Source: Microbacterium galbinum (GTDB taxonomy: Bacteria > Actinomycetota > Actinomycetes > Actinomycetales > Microbacteriaceae). From it: a stretch of DNA of 64,000 nucleotides. Position 1 is the first letter of the stretch; each line of letters opens with the position of its first letter. Positions 35,783 to 47,167 of the stretch are shown here, in pieces. The stretch lies in assembly GCF_023101185.1 (NCBI RefSeq), contig NZ_CP078077.1, positions 3,315,630 to 3,379,629 on the forward strand, read 5' to 3'. Below the pieces are notes generated by a model, which was not told the origin of the DNA, made no database searches, and saw only the letters and a program-made list of their open reading frames with translations. The translations under genes and the position numbers were made by a program.

Positions 35783-38632
35783 ATGCACGATACATCCGAT
35801 GGCGGAGCCGTCGGATCCGACCGCGCTCTCCTCGCCGGCTCCCCCGCGGCGCACGCGGCTCCTCTCCGCGGTCGCGACGACGCTCTGACGGACATCCTCG
35901 ACGTGCTCACCTCCGTGCGCGACGGCGCCGGCGCCGGCGGTCCGGTTCTGGTGCGCGGCATGCCGGGCATCGGTAAGACGCGATTGCTCGCCGAAGTGCT
36001 CGCCCGCGCTTCGGTGTCCGACTGGCGCACGCTGGTCATCGCCCCGGACGTCGACGAATCGACCGTGCCTCTCGCGGCCATCCTCGAGGCGTCGCTGCGC
36101 GGATCCTCCCCGCTGCTGACACCCGCCGATCTGCAGCCGGTGCTCTCCGGCGGCGAGCACCGGTACTGGGTCACCCGTCTGCTCCTCGACCGTCTCGAGC
36201 AGGCCGCGGCCGAGCATCCTCTCCTGATCGTCATCGACGACCTGCAGTGGCTCGACACCGCATCCGTGACCACGCTCATCGCGCTCGTGCGCGGACTCGC
36301 CGACCAGCCCGTCGCGTGGCTCGTCGCCGCACGCGACGGCGTCCTCCCTTCCGCGCATGCTCGTGCGGCAGCGCACATCGCCGCGGAAGGTCTCGTCATC
36401 GAGCTCGCACCGCTCGACTCCTCGGCATCGGCGGAGATCGCCGCCGACATCGCCGGTGGTACCCCCGGTCCTGTGCTGCGTGCGGCACTCGACCAGACGG
36501 CCAACGTTCCCCTCCTCGTCGTCGAACTCGTGCGCGGGCTCCGCGAGGAGCACCTCCTGGCCCGACACGCGGGGTCCGTCGACGCGGTGGATGCCGCCGT
36601 GCCGGCGAGGTTCGGTGCGGCCGCGCGCGAACGACTCTCCTCGATCTCACCGACCGCCCGGCGATTCGCGCAGGTGGCGAGTCTGTTCGGACGCAGGTTC
36701 CGCCTGCGCGACGTGCTCCGCGTGCTGGACCTCTCGGCGGCGTCCGTCGCGCCATCGGTCGACGAGCTTCTCGCGGAGTCGATCCTCGTCGGGGACGGCG
36801 CGGCTCTCGCCTTCACCCACGACACCCTGCGGGAAGCGGCCGACGCGTCGATCGCGTCACCCATCCGCCCCGCGCTGCTCCGAGAGGTCGTGCGGGTGCG
36901 CCTGTCGTCGGGCGAGCCTGCATCGGCTGTCGCGCCCGCTCTGATCGAGGCGGCGGAGCCCGGCGACGAGGACTCCTTCGTCCTGGTCGCCGAGGCCGCT
37001 CGGGACATCTCGGCGACCGACTCCGCGTTCGCCGCCGATCTGGCGGCCGCAGCGATCCGCCTCGCGCTGCACGTCCCGCGACTGGTCGTTCGCGCCGCCG
37101 AACTCCTCCCGCTGGTGTGGACCGACGGCCGCCACGACGAGGCCCAGGCGGTCACGACCGCCCTCGCCCCCTATCTCTCCGCCGATCTGCGCGCCCGCGC
37201 TCTGCTGGCCGTCGCCCGACGCCAGACCGAGTTCTCGTTCGATCGAGCGATCGCGACCTGCGACGAGGCGCTCGGCATCCGCGGGATCGCACGCAGCACT
37301 CGAGCCGAACTCCTCGCCGTCCGCGCGCTCAACTGCGCGAACCGCGCCGACTTCGCCGGCCTGGAACAGACGCTCACCCTCGCGCGGGAGGTCGCCGATC
37401 CGGAGACCGATCATCTCGCCCTGGCGACCATCGACGCGACCGATTCGGTCTATCAGTTCAACAGCGGCCACCACGATCGGGCGGTGGAGCTCATCGACGC
37501 CGCACTCCGCCGCGCCGAGGAAGCCGGACTCGTCACATCGCGCTGGCTCCCCGAAGGCCTCTGGCCCGCGTTCCTGCACAACTCGATGGGCGATCCCGAG
37601 CAAGCCCTGCAGCTGGCCGACCTCGGGCTGTCCGAGGCACGCGCAGCGGGCAGCGCGGTGGCCGAGGCGTTCTGGATGATGGTGCGCACCCGGGTGCTCT
37701 ACGACGGCGGCCGGATCGACGAGGCCCGTGTGCTGGCCGAGGCCGTGCTCGCGCTGTCCGCCGAGCTGGGGTTGGGAGACTTCGCCAACGCCACGGCCGG
37801 GGTCGTGCTCTTCCGCATCTCTCTCCACACCGGCGACGCGCAGATCCGCGCGCAGGCCAAGCCGATCGTCGAGGCACTCGCCACGAGCACGGCCGTGACG
37901 AAGGCCGGCCGCTGGCTCCTCGCCGTCGAAGCCATCGACGAGGGGCGACTCGACGATGCGGTCTCCGCCAGCGATCTCGCCCGGGCGGGGCTCGACGCAC
38001 CCGTGCCTCCCATGACGACCCCGTCGGACTTCTCCGACGACATCGTGCTCGCCGACCTCGCCGTACGCACGAACGACGCCGAGACCATCGCCGCCGTGCT
38101 GAAGCGCACGAGTCGTCGCTGCGAGCTCAACCCCGGCAGCGTCTTCTCCCGCGCTGTGCACGATGCCGTGGTCGGGCGCACCCGCGCAGACCCCGCCGCA
38201 CTCGACGCCGCAGCATCCGCCCTGCGCGGACTGTCGCGTCCGCTGGTGCTGGCCCGCGTGCTGGAGCTGCGCCCCCTCGTGGGCGGCGACGAACAGCAGG
38301 CACGACGAGCACTCGACGAAGCGCTGGAGATCTACGAGTCCCTCGGAGCCGTGCGTGACGCGAGTCGAGTGCTGCGCGCGCTGCGCACGCGGGGTGTCCG
38401 CCGCCGGCCGGCCCGGCGCGGGGCGCCCGAACTGCTCTCGACCCGCGAACGCCAGGTCATCGAGCGCGTGGCGCTCGGGGCCACGACCCAGCAGATCGCC
38501 GACGCGCTGTTCATGTCGCCGCACACCGTGGTCTCCCACATCCGACACCTCTACGCGAAGACCGGCGTCAACTCCCGCAGCGCACTGCGCCTCTGGTACG
38601 CGAGCGCCAGTGAGGAACGCGAGACCGCCTGA
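35783..38632 (+). CDS. Large ATPase LuxR-family regulator (LAL/MalT-like)
   Basis: A 949-residue regulator. The N-terminal AAA-type ATPase has Walker A GMPGIGKT (residues 59-66) and a Walker B LLIVIDDLQWLD near residue 150. A long helical TPR-like middle follows (for example SMGDPEQALQLADLGLSEAR). The C-terminus is a LuxR/GerE helix-turn-helix (LLSTRERQVIERVALGATTQ, then IADALFMSPHTVVSHIRHLY). These proteins switch on catabolic or secondary-metabolite genes after binding a small inducer. No obvious target operon is adjacent. The gene follows DyP by 77 bases with its own predicted leaderless start. Confidence 0.92.
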   Translation: MHDTSDGGAVGSDRALLAGSPAAHAAPLRGRDDALTDILDVLTSVRDGAGAGGPVLVRGMPGIGKTRLLAEVLARASVSDWRTLVIAPDVDESTVPLAAILEASLRGSSPLLTPADLQPVLSGGEHRYWVTRLLLDRLEQAAAEHPLLIVIDDLQWLDTASVTTLIALVRGLADQPVAWLVAARDGVLPSAHARAAAHIAAEGLVIELAPLDSSASAEIAADIAGGTPGPVLRAALDQTANVPLLVVELVRGLREEHLLARHAGSVDAVDAAVPARFGAAARERLSSISPTARRFAQVASLFGRRFRLRDVLRVLDLSAASVAPSVDELLAESILVGDGAALAFTHDTLREAADASIASPIRPALLREVVRVRLSSGEPASAVAPALIEAAEPGDEDSFVLVAEAARDISATDSAFAADLAAAAIRLALHVPRLVVRAAELLPLVWTDGRHDEAQAVTTALAPYLSADLRARALLAVARRQTEFSFDRAIATCDEALGIRGIARSTRAELLAVRALNCANRADFAGLEQTLTLAREVADPETDHLALATIDATDSVYQFNSGHHDRAVELIDAALRRAEEAGLVTSRWLPEGLWPAFLHNSMGDPEQALQLADLGLSEARAAGSAVAEAFWMMVRTRVLYDGGRIDEARVLAEAVLALSAELGLGDFANATAGVVLFRISLHTGDAQIRAQAKPIVEALATSTAVTKAGRWLLAVEAIDEGRLDDAVSASDLARAGLDAPVPPMTTPSDFSDDIVLADLAVRTNDAETIAAVLKRTSRRCELNPGSVFSRAVHDAVVGRTRADPAALDAAASALRGLSRPLVLARVLELRPLVGGDEQQARRALDEALEIYESLGAVRDASRVLRALRTRGVRRRPARRGAPELLSTRERQVIERVALGATTQQIADALFMSPHTVVSHIRHLYAKTGVNSRSALRLWYASASEERETA

Positions 38633-38647
38633 CGCCGAGGTGCCCGC

Positions 38648-39031
38648 TCAGGCGTGCACCTGATGCCAGGTGCAGATCCGCGAGCCGTCGAGGCGGAAGC
38701 TCCCGAACCCCAGCACCTCGCACTTCTCGCCCTCCGGGAGGCGCAGGTGCAGCACCTGCTCGGTGAGCACGGTGTCTCCTGCCACCGCGACGGTGACGAG
38801 CGCCGTCGACCATTCCGCGAAGCGCGACCTGATCTCCCCGATCATCGCCAGCATCTCCCGACGGCCCGTCACGCCCCGGTTGTGCGAAGGACGGTAGACG
38901 ACGTCCTCGGTGAGGAACGGCAGCAGTTCGCCCACGTCGCCCTCGTTCAGCACCGCGACGAAATCGCGGACGATGAGCTCTCGCTCCATCTGCTGGATCC
39001 CGTCCAGCGCCGCTCGGTGGATATCTTCCAC
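38648..39031 (-). CDS. NTF2-like / SnoaL-type small protein
   Basis: A 127-residue protein with the cone-shaped NTF2-like fold pattern: two N-terminal helices (ELIVRDFVAVLNEGDVGELL), LTEDVVYRPSHNRGVTGRREM, then four strands ending in SRICTWHQVHA. It resembles the limonene-epoxide-hydrolase/SnoaL group, though catalytic residues cannot be fixed by eye. Start is GTG at 39031 with GGGAGG upstream. It converges on the LuxR-type gene with a 15-base gap. Confidence 0.75.
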   Translation of the reverse strand: MEDIHRAALDGIQQMERELIVRDFVAVLNEGDVGELLPFLTEDVVYRPSHNRGVTGRREMLAMIGEIRSRFAEWSTALVTVAVAGDTVLTEQVLHLRLPEGEKCEVLGFGSFRLDGSRICTWHQVHA

Positions 39032-39145
39032 GGCGATACCTCCCTTCCCGTGCCCCTCACGCTAAGAGCACGGGGCGGGCCGGGCATCCGACGTGCGTCG
39101 AAAATCCGAAGGACGGATGCCGGATCGGTGCGTCGTCGGCGTCGG

Positions 39146-39334
39146 TCACCCGGCGACGGCGGGAGACCGGCGCGCCATGAGGTCGTACGCATCGCGTACG
39201 GCATCCGCCGTGGTCTCGACCTCTTCGTAGTAGTGGGTGAACCCGCGCTCGTCGCGGACGACGAGCGAGACGCGGACCATCCCGGTGCGAGCGGGTGCGG
39301 CGGACGGCAGGGGGACGACTCCAGTGGGGGACAT
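39146..39334 (-). CDS. Small protein of unknown function, 62 residues
   Basis: Short frame with AAGGAG five bases before its ATG. The product has a Pro/Ala N-terminus, then a compact strand-helix region (VRVSLVVRDERGFTHYYEEV, ADAVRDAYDLMARR). No Cys, no membrane segment, no recognised family. It lies upstream of the NTF2-like gene on the same strand (114-base gap). About 220 bases without a gene separate it from the next plus-strand frame. Confidence 0.6.
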   Translation of the reverse strand: MSPTGVVPLPSAAPARTGMVRVSLVVRDERGFTHYYEEVETTADAVRDAYDLMARRSPAVAG

Positions 39335-39554
39335 GGAACTCCTTCGTGATCGTGCGAGCCGGCGGAGTGCACACCGTCCGGCCCCACTAGGGAGACGCCG
39401 CGAACGCCGGTTCATTACGCCGACACGCGGGAATTCCTCGGCGATCGGGATCGCCACCACCGACCTACCGCCCGAGGCCGCACACGTCAACGGCCTCTTC
39501 ACCGCCATCGCCGAATCCTAGGCTGAGTCACCTCACCGACGAGAGGAGCATCCG

Positions 39555-39728
39555 ATGTCCAATCCCCCACCGATCCCCCCGATCCCGTCGCTCGGAAACG
39601 AGTCGGACGATGATCGCGATGGAGTCCCCACGCTCGAGGTCGACGGCGCGGAAGAGGTCGATACTGATGTCGACGGCGCGCAGGTCGACAGCGCCGAGGC
39701 CGATCGGATCGCCGCAGAGGGCGAGTGA
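39555..39728 (+). CDS. Small acidic protein, 57 residues
   Basis: Short frame with GAGAGGAG upstream of ATG. The product starts MSNPPPIPPIPSLGNESDDD and continues with repeated acidic D/E-V-D-G-A units, so it is probably disordered. No family recognised. It converges on the 94-residue gene across a hairpin. Confidence 0.5.
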   Translation: MSNPPPIPPIPSLGNESDDDRDGVPTLEVDGAEEVDTDVDGAQVDSAEADRIAAEGE

Positions 39729-39742
39729 ACGAGATGTCCGGC

Positions 39743-39770
39743 GGGCGGGTGCGAACCATCGCATCCGCCC
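39743..39770. terminator. Hairpin between convergent small genes
   Basis: GGGCGGGTGCG pairs with CGCATCCGCCC (one G-T pair) around a six-base loop. No T-run. Position between two convergent stops suggests a shared terminator. Confidence 0.5.
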
Positions 39771-39785
39771 GTTCCGGATGCCGAC

Positions 39786-40070
39786 TCAGTTGGCCAGCAA
39801 CGGCGGGAGATGAGGAATCTGCACCGGGCGGGTGGCCCGGCTCGATCCGTGCATGCGCTCGACGTCGGCGAGCACCTCGAAGGCGTTCGAATAACGCATC
39901 GCGAGCGGCAGGTCTCGCACCCACACCACCTCGACCTCGGTCTCGGCGTATTCGTAGACGCACGCGACGATGTGACGCGGGTCGTTCGCAGGGAAGCGCT
40001 GGTCGTTGATCACCCATTCGGTCGGGGTGATCCGACGCAGCACGTAGCGCGGTTTTGGATCCTCTGTCAT
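39786..40070 (-). CDS. Small conserved-looking protein, 94 residues
   Basis: Soluble protein starting MTEDPKPRYVLRRITPTEWV. It contains a strand-rich first half (WVINDQRFPANDPRHIVACV, ETEVEVVWVRDLPLAMRY) and a helix (NAFEVLADVERMHG). No family recognised. ATG at 40070 has GGAGGG six bases upstream. It lies after rsfS on the same strand but is separated by a terminator-like hairpin and 122 bases. That gap also holds a CGGTATACCG palindrome (40116-40125). Confidence 0.7.
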   Translation of the reverse strand: MTEDPKPRYVLRRITPTEWVINDQRFPANDPRHIVACVYEYAETEVEVVWVRDLPLAMRYSNAFEVLADVERMHGSSRATRPVQIPHLPPLLAN

Positions 40071-40158
40071 GTCGGCCCTCCAAGACTCTCTCCCCTTAAG
40101 AAAGAGTGTGCGCGCCGGTATACCGCCGGGGAAGACCCTTGACAGAATCCATGCAGGA

Positions 40159-40187
40159 TGCCGCGCCCGGCTCTCGTGGGCGCGGCA
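40159..40187 (-). terminator. Terminator-like hairpin after rsfS
   Basis: Ten-base arms TGCCGCGCCC and GGGCGCGGCA with a nine-base loop, just after the rsfS stop. The tail is not T-rich, so it may be a weak terminator. Confidence 0.6.
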
Positions 40188-40192
40188 GGGGG

Positions 40193-40570
40193 TCACTCCC
40201 CCGCGACGGGCTCCGGGAGGTCGATCGGCACGACGGGGCAGTCCTTCCACAGGCGCTCGAGCCCGTAGTACACGCGCTCCTCCTGGTGGAAGACGTGAAC
40301 GATCAGGTCGCCGAAGTCCATGAGGACCCAGCGCGACTCGGCGCGACCCTCGCGCCGGACACGCTTGTGGCCCTCCGCGATGAGACGGTCCTCGATCTCG
40401 TCGGCGATCGCGGCGACGTTGCGCTCGCTGTTTCCCGTGACGAGCAGGAAGATGTCGACGAGCGGAAGCGGCTCCGAGACGTTGAGCGCGACGAGGTCTT
40501 CACCGCCCTTCGAGACGGCGGCTGCGGCAGCGATCTGCAGCATGGCTTCAGCGGTTTCAGGTGATTGCAT
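40193..40570 (-). CDS. rsfS: Ribosome silencing factor RsfS
   Basis: Binds ribosomal protein L14 and blocks subunit joining when nutrients fall. The 125-residue product shows the DUF143 pattern: DLVALNVSEPLPLVDIFLLV, TGNSERNVAAIADEIEDRL, then WVLMDFGDLIVHVFHQEERV. The start overlaps the stop of the upstream membrane-protein gene by one base (TGATG). It is the last gene of the obg-proB-proA-nadD-rsfS run and follows nadD as in most Actinobacteria, but with an extra gene inserted. Confidence 0.95.
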   Translation of the reverse strand: MQSPETAEAMLQIAAAAAVSKGGEDLVALNVSEPLPLVDIFLLVTGNSERNVAAIADEIEDRLIAEGHKRVRREGRAESRWVLMDFGDLIVHVFHQEERVYYGLERLWKDCPVVPIDLPEPVAGE

Positions 40571-41814
40571 CAGAACACATTCGTGGTGAAGGCGACGACG
40601 AGGACCACGCCCAGTGCGAGGGCGAGACCACCCGCAACGATCGCAAGGATGAGCATGAGTTTGTTGCCCTTTTCGGGGGCGGGCGGTCGGATGACCTCGC
40701 CGGCGGGCTTGATGGTGCTGACCGCCGAGCTGGCGGCGATCGGCGTGGGAGAAGAGGCGGGCGGCAGTTCGCCGTCGATGAGGACGGCATCGACGTCCTT
40801 GCCGTCGGCGACGCCGTGGGCGTGACCCTGGGAGCCGATGCCGCGCGGGAGTTCGTAGGAGCCGGTGACGAGGATCTCGCCGGTCGATGCGACCGGTCCC
40901 GAGAGCGATCCCTCGCCCGGCGAGGGCGTGAAGATCAGCGCGCTGGGAGACGTGTGCTGAGAGCCGCTCGAATCGCCGACCGTGAGCAGCTCGTCGAACG
41001 ACGGTGCGAACGGCTTCTGCGTCTTGTCGATCACGGACGCCCCGAAGGCCGGGTTCACGGTGGGGCGCTCATCGGGAGCGATGACCTCATCGTCGTCTCC
41101 GACGTCGGCGAGCACGTCATCGGTGTCCGAGAGGGCGGGTTCCTGGTCGAGGCCCAGAACGGCATCGACGTCGTCGACGTCCTCCTGCGGCTCCTCGGCT
41201 GCCGCGTCGAGAGGCATCTCGCCCACGGTTGCGCTCGCGCCCGCGGCGCTCACGGGCGTGATCGCGACCTCCGCGTCGTCTTCATCGATGTCGTCGTCGG
41301 TCGAGACGGCCGGTGCGGCCGGTGCCGAGAACTCCGGCACAGCGGAGACGATCGGCGTCTGATCGGCCGGGGGCTGCTCCTGCGGCTCCGGCTCCTGTGC
41401 CGGCGGCTCCACCGGAGCGAGCGGCGTGGCGTCTTCGGGTTCGACGACGGGAACGGATGCCGTGCGCACGCGCTCCTGGTCACGCGCCTGGCGGCGGGTG
41501 AGTGGGGCGGCCGCGGATGCGGGAGCGGCTGCTTCTTCGGCGACGGGAGCGGGCTTCGCCGCAACGGGAGCCTCTGCGACGGGCGCGGGCTTCTGCTCAG
41601 CAGGCTTCTGAGCGGCGGGCTTCTGCGCGGCGGGCTTCTGCGCGGCAGGCTTCTCGACGGCGGGCTTCTCGACGACGGCGTCGGGCTCCCGCGTCTGCGC
41701 GGGCGCGGCAGCCGCCTCCTCGTCGGTGATGACGGGCGTCGATCCGGTCAGTCGGATCTCACGCAACTGCTTGCGTGTCAGCGGACCCTGGCCGTGCTGA
41801 TCCGATGTAGTCAT
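40570..41814 (-). CDS. Pro/Ala/Glu-rich single-pass membrane protein between nadD and rsfS
   Basis: A 414-residue protein of unknown function. The N-terminus ([20 protein letters not shown]) is short and basic and recurs as [20 protein letters not shown] near residue 105. Between them lies a disordered region with 15-base repeats encoding xxKPA units. A long acidic stretch follows. A semi-conserved block ([31 protein letters not shown]) precedes one membrane helix ([20 protein letters not shown]) five residues from the C-terminus region. Topology suggests a cytoplasmic domain with a tail anchor. ATGA overlap with nadD and one-base overlap with rsfS show tight coupling. Confidence 0.82.
   Translation of the reverse strand: MTTSDQHGQGPLTRKQLREIRLTGSTPVITDEEAAAAPAQTREPDAVVEKPAVEKPAAQKPAAQKPAAQKPAEQKPAPVAEAPVAAKPAPVAEEAAAPASAAAPLTRRQARDQERVRTASVPVVEPEDATPLAPVEPPAQEPEPQEQPPADQTPIVSAVPEFSAPAAPAVSTDDDIDEDDAEVAITPVSAAGASATVGEMPLDAAAEEPQEDVDDVDAVLGLDQEPALSDTDDVLADVGDDDEVIAPDERPTVNPAFGASVIDKTQKPFAPSFDELLTVGDSSGSQHTSPSALIFTPSPGEGSLSGPVASTGEILVTGSYELPRGIGSQGHAHGVADGKDVDAVLIDGELPPASSPTPIAASSAVSTIKPAGEVIRPPAPEKGNKLMLILAIVAGGLALALGVVLVVAFTTNVF
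41588..41675 (-). repeat. Tandem 15-base repeat inside the Pro/Ala-rich membrane protein gene
   Basis: About five to six copies of a 15-base unit that encodes Ala-Ala-Gln-Lys-Pro or Val-Glu-Lys-Pro-Ala. Copies are nearly identical in the middle. In-frame length change between strains would be expected. Confidence 0.8.
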
Positions 41815-42413
41815 GACTTGCTCCGATACAGATGATGCTTCGCGATGTACTGGACGACCCCGTCGGGAACGAGATACCAGACCGGCTGGTCGTCCCGGAC
41901 CCGCTCTCGGCAGGCGGTCGACGAGATCGACAGGGCCGGCACCTCCAGCTGGCTGACGTTGTCGCTCGGGAGGCCATCCGTGCTCAGGACGTGTCCTGGC
42001 CGGGAGACCGCGACGAAGTGGGCCAACTCCCACAACTCATCATGGTCCCTCCAACTGAGAATTTGCGCCACGGCATCCGCTCCCGAGATGAAGAAGAGCT
42101 CCGCATCCGGTCGGTCCCGTTTCAGATCCCGCAGGGTGTCGATCGTGTACGTCGGCCCTTCGCGATCGACGTCGACGCGGCTGACGGTGAACTGCGGGTT
42201 CGATGCCGTCGCGATCACGGTCATCAGGTAGCGGTGCTCGCTCGGGGTGACGTCCGACTTCTGCCAGGGGCGCCCGGTCGGGACGAAGACCACTTCGTCG
42301 AGATCGAAGGAGTGCGCGACCTCACTGGCGGCGACGAGGTGACCGTGGTGGATCGGGTCGAACGTTCCACCCATCACACCGATGCGCGGAGCGCGCGAGG
42401 TCACGGTCTTCAT
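41811..42413 (-). CDS. nadD: Nicotinate-nucleotide adenylyltransferase
   Basis: Makes deamido-NAD from nicotinate mononucleotide and ATP in NAD synthesis. The 200-residue product has the nucleotidyltransferase motif [19 protein letters not shown] near residues 14-32 and the C-terminal [10 protein letters not shown] (SxTxxR-type) motif. [20 protein letters not shown] is also typical. The stop overlaps the start of the following membrane-protein gene. The 74-residue gene ends six bases upstream. Confidence 0.95.
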   Translation of the reverse strand: MKTVTSRAPRIGVMGGTFDPIHHGHLVAASEVAHSFDLDEVVFVPTGRPWQKSDVTPSEHRYLMTVIATASNPQFTVSRVDVDREGPTYTIDTLRDLKRDRPDAELFFISGADAVAQILSWRDHDELWELAHFVAVSRPGHVLSTDGLPSDNVSQLEVPALSISSTACRERVRDDQPVWYLVPDGVVQYIAKHHLYRSKS

Positions 42414-42419
42414 AGTTCC

Positions 42420-42644
42420 TTAGTGGCCGTGCCCTGCCCCGTGGCCGTCCTTGCCGTGCTTCGCAGCCCAGGCCTCGGCCTTGGCCGAGTGACGGTTGGC
42501 GACGTTGCGGTACGACAGCGTCACGAGACCGAGGAAGGCGAAGATGATCGCGGCGATCACACCGAAGATCACGGTCTCGAGGGCAACGTTGCCGTGGTGC
42601 TCGGTTTCCGCAGCGGCCATCGCGACCTGTGCGATGAGGTTCAT
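42420..42644 (-). CDS. Small single-pass membrane protein, 74 residues
   Basis: A small protein with one hydrophobic segment (ALETVIFGVIAAIIFAFLGL, about residues 21-40), then a basic cytoplasmic-type region and a His/Gly-rich tail (GKDGHGAGHGH). A similar small protein is commonly found between proA and nadD in Microbacteriaceae, and its function is unknown. The His-rich tail could bind metal, but this is speculation. It lies 51 bases after proA and six before nadD. Confidence 0.75.
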   Translation of the reverse strand: MNLIAQVAMAAAETEHHGNVALETVIFGVIAAIIFAFLGLVTLSYRNVANRHSAKAEAWAAKHGKDGHGAGHGH

Positions 42645-42695
42645 CGTTTCTCCGTTTCGTGACCTGAGTCAGTGCAGCGCCATCCAGTCTATCCC

Positions 42696-43949
42696 TCAGC
42701 CGCGCGTCTGCCCCGACCCACGCGCCAGCCATTTCGTGCTCGTGAGCTCGGCGAGACCCATCGGGCCCCGCGCATGCAGCTTCTGCGTCGAGATGCCCAC
42801 CTCGGCGCCGAAGCCGAACTCGCCGCCGTCGGTGAAGCGGGTCGAGGTGTTGACCATGACGACCGCGGAATCGACCTCGGCGAGGAAACGCTCGGCGTTG
42901 CGGGTGTCGGTCGTGATGATCGACTCGGTGTGACCTGTGCTGTAGCGGCGGATGTGCGCAAGAGCCTCGTCGAGGTCGTCGACCACCTTGATCGCGATGT
43001 CCAGGCTGAGGTACTCGGTCGCCCAGTCCTCCTCCGTGGCCGGGATGACGTTGGACACGAGCCCGGCGACCATGTCGTCGCCGTGGATCGCCACGCCCTC
43101 GCTCTGCAGCGCACTGGCCACGAGGGGCACGAGACGCGGCGCCGCCTGACGATGCACGAGAACGGTCTCGACCGCGTTGCAGACGCTCGGCCTCTGCACC
43201 TTCGCATTGACCACGATGTCGCGGGCCCAGTCGTCCGGCGCCGACTCGTCGAGAACGATGTGCACGTTCCCGGCCCCCGTCTCGATGACCGGAACGGTCG
43301 ATTCCGTGACGACGGTCTCGATGAGCCCTGCGCTCCCGCGCGGAACGAGCACGTCGATGTAGCCGCGTCCGTGCATGAGCGCCGTGGCTCCGTCCCGACC
43401 GAAGTCGTCGACGGTCTGGATCGCCTCGGCGGTGACGCCGGATCGCACCAGCGCCTCCCGCATGACCTCGACGAGAACTGTGTTCGACTCACGCGCGGCG
43501 CTGCCGCCCCGGAGAACGGCCGCGTTTCCCGAACGCAGTGCGAGAGCGGCGATGTCGACCGTGACGTTCGGCCGCGCTTCGTAGATCGCGCCGACCACGC
43601 CGAAGGGCACTCGGATCTGCTCGAGGGCGACGCCGTTCGGCATCCGATGCCCGCCCACCACGCGACCCACCGGGTCCGGGAGCGCGGCGACCTGGCGAAC
43701 GGCGGCGGCGAGAGCCGCGACGCGCTTGTCGTCGAGGCGCAGACGGTCGATCAGCGAGTCGCCGATCCCGTTCTCGTTTCCGCGCGCGATGTCGAGCGCG
43801 TTGGCGGCGATGATGCGCTCGGCGTCGCGCTCGAGTCCGAGGGCGATCTCCTCGAGAACGCGCTCCTTGTCGCCACTGGTCAGAGCGGCCGTCGCGCGCG
43901 ACGCCTCCTTCGCGCGCTCGAGGCGCACCTGCGGGGTCTGATCGGTCAT
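42696..43949 (-). CDS. proA: Gamma-glutamyl phosphate reductase
   Basis: NADPH-dependent reductase giving glutamate-5-semialdehyde in proline synthesis. The 417-residue aldehyde-dehydrogenase-fold protein shows VPFGVVGAIYEARPNVTVD and LRSGNAAVLRGGSAARESN. The catalytic Cys lies in QRPSVCNAVETVL and the C-terminal block is FTDGGEFGFGAEVGISTQKL. It lies 29 bases after proB, the enzyme acting before it. Confidence 0.97.
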   Translation of the reverse strand: MTDQTPQVRLERAKEASRATAALTSGDKERVLEEIALGLERDAERIIAANALDIARGNENGIGDSLIDRLRLDDKRVAALAAAVRQVAALPDPVGRVVGGHRMPNGVALEQIRVPFGVVGAIYEARPNVTVDIAALALRSGNAAVLRGGSAARESNTVLVEVMREALVRSGVTAEAIQTVDDFGRDGATALMHGRGYIDVLVPRGSAGLIETVVTESTVPVIETGAGNVHIVLDESAPDDWARDIVVNAKVQRPSVCNAVETVLVHRQAAPRLVPLVASALQSEGVAIHGDDMVAGLVSNVIPATEEDWATEYLSLDIAIKVVDDLDEALAHIRRYSTGHTESIITTDTRNAERFLAEVDSAVVMVNTSTRFTDGGEFGFGAEVGISTQKLHARGPMGLAELTSTKWLARGSGQTRG

Positions 43950-43978
43950 CCGCCCAGTCTAGGGCGCACCGATCCCGC

Positions 43979-46272
<2,294 letters not shown>

Positions 46273-46320
46273 TCAGGTGGTAGATGTCGCCCATCGGAAT
46301 CGGTGGGCAGATACACGGAC

Positions 46321-46342
46321 GGGGCGAGCCGAAGCCCGCCCC
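46321..46342 (-). terminator. Hairpin between rpmA and obg
   Basis: Minus-strand GGGGCGGGC and GCTCGCCCC around a TTCG loop, with one G-T pair. It lies 28 bases after the rpmA stop and has no T-run, so it may attenuate or stabilise rather than fully terminate. Confidence 0.55.
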
Positions 46343-46370
46343 GAACCGGATGTCTGTTGCTGTGCGGCGA

Positions 46371-46628
46371 TTACTCGCCTGCAGCGACGATGTTGACGAC
46401 CTTGCGGCCGCCCTTCGCGCCGAACTGCACCGCACCGGCGGACAGCGCGAACAGGGTGTCGTCGCCGCCACGGCCGACGTTCACGCCGGGGTGGAAGTGG
46501 GTGCCGCGCTGACGGACGATGATCTCGCCGGCGTTGACCTGCTGGCCGCCGAAGCGCTTGACGCCGAGGCGCTGAGCGTTGGAATCACGACCGTTACGGG
46601 TGGAGCTTGCGCCCTTTTTGTGTGCCAT
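46371..46628 (-). CDS. rpmA: 50S ribosomal protein L27
   Basis: Peptidyl-transferase-centre protein. The 85-residue product begins [20 protein letters not shown] and continues [20 protein letters not shown], the standard L27 sequence. It has no Firmicutes-type N-terminal cleavage extension. GAGGAG precedes the ATG. It follows rplU by 18 bases. Confidence 0.98.
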   Translation of the reverse strand: MAHKKGASSTRNGRDSNAQRLGVKRFGGQQVNAGEIIVRQRGTHFHPGVNVGRGGDDTLFALSAGAVQFGAKGGRKVVNIVAAGE

Positions 46629-46646
46629 GTCCTGGTCTCCTCGGTC

Positions 46647-46955
46647 TTACTTGATGCCGGTGATCTTGACGCGCGTGAGCTCCTGACGGTGGCCCTGACG
46701 CTTCTTGTAGCCGGTCTTGTTCTTGTACTTCTGGATGATGATCTTCGGGCCGCGGAGGTTGCCGATGACCTCGGCGGTGACCTTGACCTTGGCCAGCTTG
46801 TCGGCGTCGGTGGTCACCGTAGCGCCGTCGACGAGCAGCACAGCGGCAAGCTCGATCTTCTCGCCCTGGGCAGCCTGCACACGGTCGAGCTGAACGATCG
46901 TGCCGACCTCGACCTTCTCCTGCCGCCCACCGGCGCGCACTACTGCGTAAACCAC
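46647..46955 (-). CDS. rplU: 50S ribosomal protein L21
   Basis: 23S rRNA-binding protein of the large subunit. The 102-residue product reads [20 protein letters not shown] after the initiator and ends [25 protein letters not shown], matching L21. Start is GTG at 46955 with only a weak AGGT upstream. It is the first gene of the rplU-rpmA unit and has a long leader (about 140 bases) with possible hairpins. Confidence 0.97.
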   Translation of the reverse strand: MVYAVVRAGGRQEKVEVGTIVQLDRVQAAQGEKIELAAVLLVDGATVTTDADKLAKVKVTAEVIGNLRGPKIIIQKYKNKTGYKKRQGHRQELTRVKITGIK

Positions 46956-47130
46956 TTCATACCTGTTTCGTTGGGGAGCTCGCGGCTCCGAGAATCTCAC
47001 GGGAAGACTGTTGCTTGCATGCGCCGCGGGGCGACGGGTGCGAATGCAAGACTCTCCGCTTCGACCGACGAGGACGACGCGGCATACGCACCAAGGGACT
47101 ACTTTACCGGATGCCGGAGCCACTCGCAAA
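46956..47130 (-). promoter_or_regulatory. rplU promoter and structured 5' leader
   Basis: TTTGCG (47130-47125) and TAAAGT (47106-47101) with an 18-base spacer form a good housekeeping promoter. This predicts a start near 47094 and a leader of about 140 bases. The leader holds CTTGCAT/ATGCAAG arms (47014-47020, 47044-47050) and a GGAGC/GCTCC hairpin just before the start. An L21-type autoregulatory leader is possible but not shown. Confidence 0.55.
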
Positions 47131-47167
47131 GTGAGCCGAGGGGTGTGTCCGGTCATAGGCTTGCGGG

